NCBI RefSeq assembly: GCF_014596745.1
Contig: NZ_JABTCF010000006.1
Location: 124,001-188,000 of the forward strand
Direction of reading: 5' to 3'
DNA length: 64,000 nucleotides
Source of the DNA: Maribacter aquimaris
GTDB taxonomy: Bacteria > Bacteroidota > Bacteroidia > Flavobacteriales > Flavobacteriaceae
In this document: piece after piece, positions 1-8,056 of the stretch
Layout of the letters: each line of letters begins with the position of its first letter
Position numbering within the stretch: position 1 is the first letter of the stretch
Program-made: the position numbers and the translations under genes
The notes under the pieces: generated by a model
What the model was told of the DNA's origin: nothing
Seen by the model: only the letters and a program-made list of their open reading frames with translations
Database searches by the model: none

Positions 1-267
1 TTCCCCGACGGCTTTTGATGCCGCAAAGTGAATTACACCTTGCACATCGGCATGTCTTTTGAAAAACTCCTCCACCTTTGATTTTTCCTTTAAATCAATT
101 TTTTCGAACAATGGTCTCTTCCCTGTTATCGCAGTGATACCATCGAGTACTTTTTCAGAGGAATTGGAACAATCATCAATAATAACGACCTCATACCCTT
201 CATTCTGAAGCTCTACTACGGTATGGGAGCCTATAAACCCCAATCCACCTGTTACCAATACTTTCAT
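1..267 (-). CDS. galE: UDP-glucose 4-epimerase, N-terminal part (runs off the left edge)
   Basis: Only the first 89 codons are in the window, read leftwards from an ATG at 265-267. They contain the NAD-binding Rossmann motif GGLGFIGSH near residues 7-15, a following acidic strand end (VVIIDDCSNSS) that would bind the NAD ribose, and a conserved IHFAASKAVGE segment. These are characteristic of extended short-chain dehydrogenases of the GalE type, which interconvert UDP-glucose and UDP-galactose in the cytoplasm. The neighbouring aminotransferase and waaA fit a role in cell-envelope sugar supply. A related nucleotide-sugar epimerase cannot be excluded because the catalytic Tyr-x3-Lys lies outside the window. 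Confidence 0.85.
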   Translation of the reverse strand, partial: MKVLVTGGLGFIGSHTVVELQNEGYEVVIIDDCSNSSEKVLDGITAITGKRPLFEKIDLKEKSKVEEFFKRHADVQGVIHFAASKAVGE

Positions 268-313
268 CTAATCTTGTTTATTTTGAAATTCAATTCTATT
301 AAAAGTGCGTTTA

Positions 314-1468
314 TTAGCCATTAACAAAATGGATAACCGTTTCTGTGATAAAATCTATTTGTTCTTCATCGAGTTCGGTATGCATAGGAAGTGAAATAAC
401 CTCTTTCACCAATTGATTGGTCACAGGGAAATCCGCTTCACTATACCGTTCATCCGCATAGGCTTTTTGACTATGTAATGGTATGGGATAATACACCCCA
501 CATGGAATTTGTTTTTCCCCCAAGTGGGCTACCAAGGCATCCCGTTTTCCATTGGTAATACGCAACGTGTACTGATGAAAGACATGACAGTCACAGGTAT
601 CACAAATTTCACCACAATTGTTCACGGTCACAGGAACAACAATATGTTCTTGACCTTTAAATGCTTTTGAATATGCCCGTGCCGCTTTTCTACGAGCATC
701 GCAATAGCTATCCAAAAGCGGAAGCTTTGCCCTAAGGACAGCGGCCTGAATGGAGTCTAGACGTGAATTCACACCCACAACATCATGATGGTACCTTTCG
801 TACATACCATGGTTCACAATGCCCCTAATGGTGTGCGCCAAAGCATCATCATTAGTGAAAATCGCACCTCCATCGCCATAGCATCCCAAGTTTTTAGAAG
901 GGAAAAATGAAGTGGCACCCACATGACCAATAGTTCCGGCCATTTGTTTTGAACCATCGTCCCACTTATACGTGGCTCCAATGGCTTGGGCATTATCCTC
1001 AATAACAAATAAATCGTGTTTCTTGGCCAAGGCCATAATGGCATCCATATTGGCACATTGACCAAATAGGTGTACGGGGACAATCGCCTTTGTCTTTGGG
1101 GTTATTGCCCGCTCTGCTGCTTCAATATCGATATTAAAGGTATCTTTTTCGACATCGACCAAAACCGGTGTCAATTGGAGCAAGGCAACTACCTCAACGG
1201 TGGCCGCAAAGGTGAAATCCACGGTAATAACCTCATCACCGGGCTGCAATCCTAAACACATCATGGCTATTTGTAATGCATCCGTACCGTTGGCACAGGG
1301 TATCACATGTTTAACCCCTAAATATTCCTCCAGTTCCTTTTGAAAGGCGTGCACTTCGGGACCATTGATAAATGCCGAAGTATCCAGAACATTTGATATC
1401 GATGAGTTTATTTGCTCTTTGATGGATTGGTATTGACCATTTAGGTCAACCATTTGTATTTTTCGCAT
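314..1468 (-). CDS. DegT/DnrJ/EryC1/StrS-family PLP aminotransferase (nucleotide-sugar type)
   Basis: A 384-residue protein of the fold-type I sugar aminotransferases, which transfer an amino group from glutamate to a keto-sugar nucleotide used for surface polysaccharide. Visible hallmarks are ANGTDAL for phosphate binding (about 59), VIEDNAQAIGA whose Asp contacts the PLP ring (about 158), and the lysine in FFPSKNLGCYGDGGA (about 192) that forms the Schiff base. The open frame extends to a TTG at 1474, but ATG at 1468 gives the usual MRKIQMVDL start. An odd feature is a Cys-x3-Cys-x2-Cys-x-Cys patch near residues 285-294 just before HVFHQYTLR. It lies beside galE and divergent from waaA; the exact sugar substrate cannot be told. 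Confidence 0.88.
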   Translation of the reverse strand: MRKIQMVDLNGQYQSIKEQINSSISNVLDTSAFINGPEVHAFQKELEEYLGVKHVIPCANGTDALQIAMMCLGLQPGDEVITVDFTFAATVEVVALLQLTPVLVDVEKDTFNIDIEAAERAITPKTKAIVPVHLFGQCANMDAIMALAKKHDLFVIEDNAQAIGATYKWDDGSKQMAGTIGHVGATSFFPSKNLGCYGDGGAIFTNDDALAHTIRGIVNHGMYERYHHDVVGVNSRLDSIQAAVLRAKLPLLDSYCDARRKAARAYSKAFKGQEHIVVPVTVNNCGEICDTCDCHVFHQYTLRITNGKRDALVAHLGEKQIPCGVYYPIPLHSQKAYADERYSEADFPVTNQLVKEVISLPMHTELDEEQIDFITETVIHFVNG

Positions 1469-1550
1469 CTGCAAGTTTTAGCATAGTAACAGTGCAAAAA
1501 TAAGGAACAATTCTGGAAAGAAACGTATTTTAGCCACAAACCATAACCAA

Positions 1551-2786
1551 GTGAATCATATCTACAATCTTATCGCACAAATCACGTGGTTCTTCTTGAA
1601 AATAGTAGCATTTTTCCATCCAAAAATCAAACTATTCGTTCAAGGCAGAAAAGACACTTTCCCTATACTACAAAAGGCCATTGATAAAAAAAGGGATGTT
1701 ATCTGGTTTCATGTTGCCTCATTGGGGGAATTTGAACAGGGCCTTCCTGTCATGGAAAAAATCAAAGCCGAATACCCTAGTTACCAAATACTGATCAGCT
1801 TTTTTTCCCCCTCCGGCTACGAGGTGAAAAAAAACACACCCGTGGCAGATGCCGTCATCTATCTACCCATCGACACCCTGGACAACGCCAAACGGTTTAT
1901 AGCCTCGGTCAATCCCAAGCTAGCGATATTCGTCAAATATGAAATTTGGCCCAATTATTTAAAAGTTTTGGGCGACAATAACATCCCGACTGTTTTGATA
2001 TCGGCCATTTTCAGAAAAGACCAAATATTTTTCAAATGGTATGGAGGCATCATGCGAAAAGCACTTGACACATTTACCCATTTCTTTGTTCAGGATGAAA
2101 AATCGGTAAACCTATTGAAAGGGATAGGCCTCAACAACATAACACTTAGTGGCGATACCCGATTTGATCGGGTTTCCGAAATTCTGGAAAGGGACAACAA
2201 ACTTCCTTTTATGGAGCAGTTCAAAGGAAGTTCCCCCTGCTTTGTTGCTGGAAGTACTTGGCCCGAGGATGAAGCCATTATGCTCCCGTTCATCAATGAA
2301 ACCCAATCCCCATTAAAATTTGTTCTCGCCCCGCATAACATAAAACCGGAACACATTACGGACTTAAAAAAATCAATCACCAAAAAAACCTTGCTCTATT
2401 CCGAATGGGAAAATAATGACCCCAGCCAGTTTGATGTATTGATTATTGACACCATAGGCCTTTTGACCAAAATATACAGTTATTCGAATATCGCCTATGT
2501 TGGTGGTGCTTTTGCCACTGGGCTGCACAACACCCTCGAACCGGCTGTTTTTGGCATCCCCATTATCATTGGCCCGGACTATTCGAAATTCAATGAGGCA
2601 AAGGCCTTGGTGCGCAACAAAGGTATTTTGGTCATCAAAGACAGTGCTGAATTCGACACCACGATAACCCGATTATTGGAAAACCCGGATTATTTAAGGG
2701 AAACCGGTCAGATCAATGCGGATTATGTAAATGGGAACAAGGGGGCTAGCATCCAAATTATGGCATACGTTCGTACATTACTATGA
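1551..2786 (+). CDS. waaA: 3-deoxy-D-manno-octulosonic acid (Kdo) transferase
   Basis: A 411-residue membrane-anchored glycosyltransferase that adds Kdo from CMP-Kdo to lipid A precursors. The N-terminus (about 5-25) is a hydrophobic anchor followed by basic residues. The segment HVASLGEFEQG (about 55-65) carries the conserved catalytic Glu of the N-terminal domain, and VGGAFATGLHNTLEPAVFG (about 318-336) is the CMP-Kdo-binding C-terminal signature. Length matches other WaaA proteins (about 410-425). The only plausible start is GTG at 1551, because the next internal Met would remove the anchor. It is transcribed away from the aminotransferase gene and is followed 18 bases later by a small lipoprotein gene. 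Confidence 0.92.
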   Translation: MNHIYNLIAQITWFFLKIVAFFHPKIKLFVQGRKDTFPILQKAIDKKRDVIWFHVASLGEFEQGLPVMEKIKAEYPSYQILISFFSPSGYEVKKNTPVADAVIYLPIDTLDNAKRFIASVNPKLAIFVKYEIWPNYLKVLGDNNIPTVLISAIFRKDQIFFKWYGGIMRKALDTFTHFFVQDEKSVNLLKGIGLNNITLSGDTRFDRVSEILERDNKLPFMEQFKGSSPCFVAGSTWPEDEAIMLPFINETQSPLKFVLAPHNIKPEHITDLKKSITKKTLLYSEWENNDPSQFDVLIIDTIGLLTKIYSYSNIAYVGGAFATGLHNTLEPAVFGIPIIIGPDYSKFNEAKALVRNKGILVIKDSAEFDTTITRLLENPDYLRETGQINADYVNGNKGASIQIMAYVRTLL

Positions 2787-2804
2787 CACTAATATGTAGC
2801 CACT

Positions 2805-3071
2805 ATGAGAATTCCCCAAATTTTTATGCTTTTGGCCTTGATAAGTATATTGACAAATTCTTGTGGTAACCGACATTCGAGAAAGGACAATCTACCCATT
2901 CAAGAGGACAACACCCCTTCTACCAAGGAGCTCCAAAAATTGAAATCCGACCCCAACGAGAAGAACAAGGCCGTTCCGAACAGGAACTACCAGGATAGCA
3001 TTTTAAAAAAGCGGAAGAAATCAAGGGGCCTGGACTCCCTAAAACCAAAAGTGGCCATGATGGGAACATAA
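2805..3071 (+). CDS. small lipoprotein of unknown function
   Basis: An 88-residue product that starts with a lipoprotein signal: MRIPQIF, a hydrophobic stretch, then the lipobox LTNSC with Cys near residue 20. The mature part is short, highly charged, rich in Lys, Asp and Ser, and looks disordered, so it is probably a periplasm- or outer-membrane-tethered peptide. It begins 18 bases after the waaA stop and is likely co-transcribed with it. No family was recognised. Confidence in a real gene rests on the clean signal and the spacing. Confidence 0.6.
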   Translation: MRIPQIFMLLALISILTNSCGNRHSRKDNLPIQEDNTPSTKELQKLKSDPNEKNKAVPNRNYQDSILKKRKKSRGLDSLKPKVAMMGT

Positions 3072-3118
3072 GGTCATCTTGGGCTTGGGCATTTATCCCA
3101 AACCAAGGAAATATACCT

Positions 3119-3277
3119 ATGAATCCCAAACTTTCCGGAATTTCGCTTACCATAGCATTATCCGGATTTTTATTTGGTTTTGATACCGTTGTCCATAGTG
3201 GGAACAAGACCCATAAAGGGACTTTGGAACACCCCCCTAGGACCAATAATCGACAAACTATGCAAAGACCCCCATGA
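3119..3277 (+). pseudogene. remnant of a sugar-porter (MFS) transporter N-terminus
   Basis: From ATG at 3119 the frame reads MNPKLSGISLTIALSGFLFG then FDTVV, which is the first transmembrane helix and the FGFDT motif of sugar/H+ symporters. The family continues with ISGA and a PIK-x-LWNT stretch. Here the open frame instead runs into unrelated residues and stops at 3275-3277. The missing family motif can still be read in another frame: CCC ATA AAG GGA CTT TGG AAC ACC at about 3209-3232 gives PIKGLWNT. So small deletions shifted the frame and the rest of a roughly 450-residue transporter is gone. This is a fossil, not a functional gene. Confidence 0.7.
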
Positions 3278-3426
3278 AAACTGATTTAAAAATCCGTGCT
3301 TTTCATCGAATAATCAGGCAATACATCCAAGAAACATACTAAGGAACAGTCTTTTAGTCGAAATATTGGCAAAAACAGATGGATTTTAAACGGTATTTGC
3401 TTAAATTGTAATAAATTAATAAAATC

Positions 3427-3555
3427 ATGGAGCAAGAAATTACATTTGGCACCAAAATGCTCAACCTTTTTTTGGGTATAATGGTTGTGGTTTTAATCGC
3501 GATTTTGCTATCCGTAGTTGGTGGACTTTTATTGGCTGCCGTTGGAATCATTTAA
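3427..3555 (+). CDS. single-span membrane miniprotein (42 aa), unknown function
   Basis: An ATG frame of 42 codons reading MEQEITFGTKML followed by a continuous hydrophobic helix of about 27 residues ending in AAVGII. It has a short polar N-terminus, a single predicted transmembrane span and almost no C-terminal tail. A strong hairpin terminator begins 57 bases after the stop, which argues that a transcript ends here. No family was recognised. It could be a small membrane regulator or simply a spurious ORF, but the composition is clearly that of a membrane peptide. Confidence 0.45.
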   Translation: MEQEITFGTKMLNLFLGIMVVVLIAILLSVVGGLLLAAVGII

Positions 3556-3611
3556 TGCGATTAAACTGAGAATCCCCCAAATATTACCTCCTAATTTGTT
3601 CTGAAAATAAC

Positions 3612-3639
3612 AAAGTCCATTTTTAAATGGACTTTTTTT
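3612..3639 (+). terminator. intrinsic terminator
   Basis: Perfect 11-base stem (AAAGTCCATTT at 3612-3622 against AAATGGACTTT at 3625-3635) with a two-base loop and a T-run that continues to 3639. It would end the transcript of the 42-residue membrane peptide. Confidence 0.8.
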
Positions 3640-4242
3640 ATGCCTTGACCAAGCCTTCCTGCCATAGTATTTCACAATTCCCGTCAGGTTGATGGGATCT
3701 ATTCGATCTTATCCGATAAAAAAGACCTTTAAACAATGCCAGGGGACCGTTTACGTATGATTTCAACAGGAATATGATTCCATACCCTATTTTTCCATAA
3801 AATGACTTATTTAGGTAGCTCCGATCAAACTCCCCTTTTTTAGTGGGTATATGTTGGAATCAAAAAATATCCAAAAAGGGATATCCGGAATGCAGTGTAA
3901 TAACCACAATTATTTTTCCTGACCCGTTGGGTTGGATCAATCCCAAAAGTTGTGTGTGGATTAGAAAAAGAAAGCATAAACTATCCCGAAGTTCGTGTTC
4001 TGTTCTTTTTTGCATTGCAAAAAAAAAGAAATCAAAAATAGGCCGCTCCTTCTTTAGTACCCCGTTCAGTAGGGTGAATATTATAGCATTCTTCCTTTAT
4101 AGATTAACATTGATCCTTGCATAAACACAACAATGGGTCATGACCCCTATTTAGGTTAAACCAACTATTTGCATAAATATCCAAATATCCAGAAATTGTT
4201 CTTAATCCCTATTGGGACGCGTAAACAGTATAATTGAAAAAC
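3640..4242. other. long intergenic stretch with no supported gene
   Basis: About 600 bases between the terminator after the 42-aa ORF and the terminator of tRNA-Leu. An open frame at 3843-4124 exists, but its product is rich in Cys, Lys, Ser and Trp without a recognisable pattern, and base composition is AT-rich with homopolymer runs. A perfect 12-base palindrome GGGTCATGACCC lies at 4135-4146. Together with the adjacent transporter fossil, this looks like a decaying region. Confidence 0.5.
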
Positions 4243-4272
4243 AAAAAAGCCGACTCCTAAAAGTCGGCTTTC
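4243..4272 (-). terminator. intrinsic terminator of tRNA-Leu
   Basis: Stem AGCCGACT (4248-4255) against AGTCGGCT (4262-4269) with a six-base loop. On the minus strand it is followed by a T-run (A-run at 4243-4248). It lies just downstream of the tRNA gene in the direction of its transcription. Confidence 0.85.
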
Positions 4273-4278
4273 GCTTTG

Positions 4279-4360
4279 TACGGGCGGAGAGACTCGAACT
4301 CTCACACCTTGCGGCACTAGATCCTAAGTCTAGCGTGTCTACCAATTCCACCACGCCCGC
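4279..4360 (-). tRNA. tRNA-Leu, anticodon TAG
   Basis: Read on the minus strand, the 82-base gene folds as a class II tRNA. It has acceptor GCGGGCG paired with CGCCCGT (one G-T pair), D-arm with TTGGTAGA, and anticodon stem CTAGA/TCTAG around loop CTTAGGA. It also has a long variable arm TGCCGCAAGGTG and T-arm GAGAGTTCGAGTCTCTC. The loop places TAG as anticodon, reading CTA leucine codons. The 3' CCA is not encoded. The gene stands alone and has its own terminator. Confidence 0.95.
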
Positions 4361-4454
4361 AAAACAATAATCCCTAATCCTATTTGATTATCGGGATGCA
4401 AATATAAAGCAAAATTTCAATTTACGATACTCTCGCTTTAAAAAGTTCTTTTTG

Positions 4455-4462
4455 TAATTTTG
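4455..4462 (+). promoter_or_regulatory. candidate Bacteroidota -7 element upstream of the dipeptidase
   Basis: TAATTTTG fits the TAnnTTTG consensus of the Bacteroidota housekeeping sigma factor and lies 22 bases before the ATG at 4485. A matching -33 TTTG is not obvious, so this is a weak call. Confidence 0.35.
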
Positions 4463-4484
4463 AATTTCTAACAAAGCCTTATAC

Positions 4485-5873
4485 ATGCAAAATAGTAGAG
4501 AGTACGTAGCGAAGAACAAAGAACGATTTTTAACCGAGATTATCGAGCTTCTCAAAATGCCTTCCATCAGCGCAGATTCGGCATTTTCGCAGGATGTGAT
4601 CAACACTTCGGAAATGGTCGGGAAAGCATTGGATGAAGCAGGATGTGATCATGTGGAAATATGTGAGACCGATGGCTACCCAATTGTATATGGCGAAAAA
4701 ATAATCGATCCCAACCTACCAACCGTTCTGGTCTATGGCCATTATGATGTTCAACCCCCCGATCCCGTTGAGCTTTGGGACTCCCCTCCTTTCGAACCTG
4801 TTATCAAAAAAACAGAAGAACATCCTGAAGGGGCGATATTCGCAAGGGGTGCCAGTGATGACAAAGGTCAGATGTACATGCATGTAAAAGCCCTGGAGTT
4901 TATGGTAAAGACCAACCAACTCCCCTGTAATGTAAAATTCATGATCGAAGGGGAAGAAGAGGTTGGCAGCGTCAATATAGCGACCTATGTCGCCAATAAT
5001 AAGGAGAAATTAAAGAATGATGTCATCTTGATTTCCGACACCGGAATGATCAGTAAGGAATATCCTTCGATTACCACAGGCTTGCGTGGTTTGAGTTATG
5101 TTGAAGTAGAAGTGACAGGACCCAATCGAGACCTGCATTCCGGATTATACGGAGGGGCTGTAGCAAATCCCATCAATATCTTAACGAAAATGATCGCTTC
5201 GCTGCATGATGAGGACAACCATATTACCATTCCAGGGTTTTATGATAAGGTAGAGGAGTTGTCTTCCAAGGAAAGGGCTGAAATGGCCAAGGCCCCTTTC
5301 GATTTGAATGCTTACCAAAAAGCATTGGATATTGAAAGTGTATATGGGGAAAAAGGATATACCACCAACGAACGGAATTCGATTAGACCCACTTTGGACG
5401 TGAATGGGATATGGGGCGGCTATATCGGGGAAGGTGCCAAAACCGTAATACCGAGTAAGGCCTATGCCAAAATATCGATGCGTTTGGTTCCCCATCAGGA
5501 ATGGGAAGAAATTACAGACCTTTTTGTAAAACACTTCACCAATATCGCGCCAAAAGGCGTAAAGGTAAAAGTAACGCCACATCACGGTGGCCAAGGTTAT
5601 GTGACTCCTATCGACACCATTGCATACCAAGCTGCCGCCAAAGCTTATGAAACAACATTCGGCAAAACGCCCATACCCCAGCGTAGTGGTGGCAGTATTC
5701 CCATTGTATCACTTTTTGAAAAAGAACTGGGCAGCAAATCGATATTATTGGGCTTTGGTTCCGATAGCGATGCCATACATTCACCCAATGAGCATTTTGG
5801 GCTCTGGTTTTACTACAAGGGAATTGAGACCATTCCCTATTTTTATAAATATTTTACGGAAATGAATTCATAA
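4485..5873 (+). CDS. M20-family metallodipeptidase (CNDP/PepV-like)
   Basis: A 462-residue cytoplasmic zinc peptidase. Metal and catalytic residues are all present: GHYDVQPPDP (His86, Asp88), GASDDKGQM (Asp125, bridging), EGEEEVGS (about 155-161, catalytic Glu and ligand Glu), DTGM (about 192) and the last ligand His in DAIHSPNEHF near the C-terminus. A dimerisation domain with HSGLYGG lies in the middle. Length and motif spacing match the dipeptidase branch that includes carnosinases, so it probably hydrolyses dipeptides. It is flanked by its own promoter-like sequence and a strong terminator, so it is probably monocistronic. Confidence 0.9.
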   Translation: MQNSREYVAKNKERFLTEIIELLKMPSISADSAFSQDVINTSEMVGKALDEAGCDHVEICETDGYPIVYGEKIIDPNLPTVLVYGHYDVQPPDPVELWDSPPFEPVIKKTEEHPEGAIFARGASDDKGQMYMHVKALEFMVKTNQLPCNVKFMIEGEEEVGSVNIATYVANNKEKLKNDVILISDTGMISKEYPSITTGLRGLSYVEVEVTGPNRDLHSGLYGGAVANPINILTKMIASLHDEDNHITIPGFYDKVEELSSKERAEMAKAPFDLNAYQKALDIESVYGEKGYTTNERNSIRPTLDVNGIWGGYIGEGAKTVIPSKAYAKISMRLVPHQEWEEITDLFVKHFTNIAPKGVKVKVTPHHGGQGYVTPIDTIAYQAAAKAYETTFGKTPIPQRSGGSIPIVSLFEKELGSKSILLGFGSDSDAIHSPNEHFGLWFYYKGIETIPYFYKYFTEMNS

Positions 5874-5892
5874 TAAATGCCCGAAAAAAAAG

Positions 5893-5934
5893 AAATCCCA
5901 AATCCCATTCACAAGAATTGGGATTTGGGATTTT
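5893..5934. terminator. bidirectional terminator between convergent genes
   Basis: A 15-base near-perfect stem (AAATCCCAAATCCCA at 5893-5907 against TGGGATTTGGGATTT) with A-run on the left and T-run on the right. It can end both the dipeptidase transcript and the convergent PhnA-type gene. Confidence 0.85.
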
Positions 5935-5951
5935 GTAATTAGGATTTTATT

Positions 5952-6530
5952 TTAGATTTTCTTCACGTACTTTGTGATTATCACGATTTGCTGTGGCCCT
6001 ACTTTGCCTTCAATATATTCGGCATTTTCCCTATCCAAGGAAATACGCCGTACAGCGGTTCCTTGTTTGGCCACCATACTAGATCCTTTTACCTTCAAGT
6101 CTTTGATTAAGACCACACTATCCCCATTTTCCAATATGACACCGTTCACATCCCTGTGAATGATCTTCTCAGATTCATCCTGACCTTCCCCTGTGGCCTT
6201 CGCCCAAGCCAATAGCTCATCATCCAAATACATCATATCGAGCAGATCCTGGGGCCATCCTTCAGCTTTCAATCGGGAAAGCATGCGCCAGGCCACTACC
6301 TGTACAGGAGGATGTTCGCTCCACATACTATCATTCAAACAACGCCAATGGTTAGGGTCTACCGCATCCGGGTCCTCAATCTGACTTAAGCAAGTTTCAC
6401 AACCCAATAAACTACCATCAACACCACCTGTCGATACCGGGGGTACTTCATAAATTTTTAAATTTTCCGTTGCCCCACATATTTCACATTTTGCACCGCT
6501 TCTCGCTTGTAAGTCTTCCAATAAACCCAT
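5952..6530 (-). CDS. PhnA-domain zinc-ribbon protein
   Basis: A 192-residue soluble protein. The N-terminal part has two Cys pairs (C15-x2-C18 and C44-x2-C47) forming a zinc ribbon. The middle is tryptophan-rich, and the C-terminal 70 residues (IHRDVNGVILENGDSVVLIK onward) are the PhnA/YjdM beta domain. The family is named after the phn operon but is not needed for phosphonate breakdown; its role is unknown. The frame extends to TTG at 6557, but ATG at 6530 gives the family start MGLLEDLQARSG. It is convergent with the dipeptidase gene. Confidence 0.85.
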   Translation of the reverse strand: MGLLEDLQARSGAKCEICGATENLKIYEVPPVSTGGVDGSLLGCETCLSQIEDPDAVDPNHWRCLNDSMWSEHPPVQVVAWRMLSRLKAEGWPQDLLDMMYLDDELLAWAKATGEGQDESEKIIHRDVNGVILENGDSVVLIKDLKVKGSSMVAKQGTAVRRISLDRENAEYIEGKVGPQQIVIITKYVKKI

Positions 6531-6939
6531 TATATATATTTTTTTTAAGAGCTGCAAAGCTACATATATTTAGGAATATGGATTTTGGATCAACTTAAAA
6601 TTATCATCAACCTTTAATCCATTCCCTTTTAACGACATAGGACAAGCATATAAATCGAATGAAACATCAAGGGAATCCAAGCATAATCGAAACTTATTAT
6701 ATTATGAAACCTCCTTAATTTATAGTAAACCATACATTTTATCCTAAAATATTGCCCAAATTCATAGATTTAACAGCTTTTCCTGTAACAAAACCCCACA
6801 GATGGCGTTCTAATTACCTATATGAAACATTTCGCAGTACTACGATCAATTCGGATTTAGTATAGAACCAAGATCAAAAGTTCTCGACTGCGCTCGAACT
6901 GACCGTAGTATTGCCATCATCAATCAAAATCGGAACACT
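6531..6939. other. intergenic region between PhnA-type gene and DUF4407 gene
   Basis: About 400 AT-rich bases holding divergent promoters by position. No ORF or RNA gene was recognised. The only structure seen is the inverted repeat at 6838-6910. Confidence 0.5.
6838..6910. repeat. nested inverted repeat with REP-like core
   Basis: Outer arms TACTACGATCA (6838-6848) and TGACCGTAGTA (6900-6910) pair over 10 of 11 bases. The inner core at 6879-6900 contains CTCGACTGCGCTCGA, an imperfect palindrome that also occurs (reverse orientation) at 12931-12950 and in variant form at 12973-12992. It lies 30 bases before the DUF4407 start codon. Confidence 0.6.
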
Positions 6940-8040
6940 ATGTTACAACACTTTTTTATCCTCTGCTCAGGGGCAGATGCTTCTTTGCTTTCAACCTGCT
7001 CCCAAGGTGAACAAAATAAATATGCCGGTATCGGTGCCACAGTCTTTTTTACTGCCGTGATGGCCTTTCTGGCCAGTGCCTACGCTTTATTCACCGTTTT
7101 TGACACTATTTACCCGGCCGTTTTTTTTGGACTTATTTGGGGGCTGTTGATTTTTAATTTGGATCGTTTTATCGTTTCAACCATAAAGAAGCGCAATAGT
7201 TTTGGCAATGAACTACTACAGGCCACCCCACGGATTATTTTAGCCGTGATCATCGCTGTGGTTATTTCAAAACCTTTGGAAATGAAAATTTTTGAAAAGG
7301 AAATCAACCAGGTATTATTGGAACAAAAAAACGAGCTCACTTTAGCCAATAAAGATCAAATAGCACTGCAGTACAACCCCCTGATCGAAAAATTGCATCA
7401 GGATATAGCCGCTTTGAAAAGTGAAATCGATACACAAGAAGCTGAGACCAATGCCCTATATAACACTTATATATCCGAGGCTGAAGGAACGGCAGGTACA
7501 GGCCTTTTGGGAAAAGGTCCCGTGTATGCCGAAAAGCGCGAAAAGCACGATGCCGCATTGGCCGAATTGCAACAATTGAAGACAACCAACGCCGAAAAAA
7601 TAGTGGCATTGGAATCGCAAATTGCAGCTTTAAATACCGATTACAATAGTGCTGTAAACAGCTCCCAACCCATTATCGATGGTTTTGACGGACTCATGGC
7701 TCGTATTAATGCCCTAGGTAAGTTACCGTGGTTCCCCTCATTCTTCATTTTTCTTTTGTTCCTCGCCATTGAGACTTCGCCGATTATAGCCAAATTGTTG
7801 GCCCCAAAAGGTGAATACGACATAAAACAGGAAGAAGAGGAAAGTATTCTAAAAACATGGGTAGCCCAGAAGGTTCAGCAACGCCAGCAGATTTTGGCAA
7901 CCGACATTTCTTTGAACACTAAAATCTACAACGAAATTGAAGCGGAAGAAGCGGTTTATGCCCATAAAAAGAAAAAAGCTGAGGAACTCCTTAAACTACA
8001 GGCCGATGCTTTTCATGATTTACAGGTAAAGCGATTGTAA
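6940..8040 (+). CDS. DUF4407 membrane protein
   Basis: A 366-residue inner-membrane protein. Three hydrophobic segments lie near residues 30-50, 55-75 and 85-105. A long charged coiled-coil region follows (about 115-245, rich in Glu, Lys, Ala and Leu), then a fourth span (about 265-285), and a helical charged C-terminus. The motif LIFNLDRFIVSTIKK after helix two is typical of DUF4407. The function of this family is not established; it is widespread in Bacteroidota. It stands alone and is convergent with the MutS-like gene. Confidence 0.85.
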   Translation: MLQHFFILCSGADASLLSTCSQGEQNKYAGIGATVFFTAVMAFLASAYALFTVFDTIYPAVFFGLIWGLLIFNLDRFIVSTIKKRNSFGNELLQATPRIILAVIIAVVISKPLEMKIFEKEINQVLLEQKNELTLANKDQIALQYNPLIEKLHQDIAALKSEIDTQEAETNALYNTYISEAEGTAGTGLLGKGPVYAEKREKHDAALAELQQLKTTNAEKIVALESQIAALNTDYNSAVNSSQPIIDGFDGLMARINALGKLPWFPSFFIFLLFLAIETSPIIAKLLAPKGEYDIKQEEEESILKTWVAQKVQQRQQILATDISLNTKIYNEIEAEEAVYAHKKKKAEELLKLQADAFHDLQVKRL

Positions 8041-8056
8041 ATTATCGGATTTGCAA

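Noticed and set aside
3843-4124. 93-residue open frame in the gene desert
   Set aside because: Composition is random-looking (many Cys, Trp, Lys runs), no start context, no recognisable pattern; lies in a decaying region.
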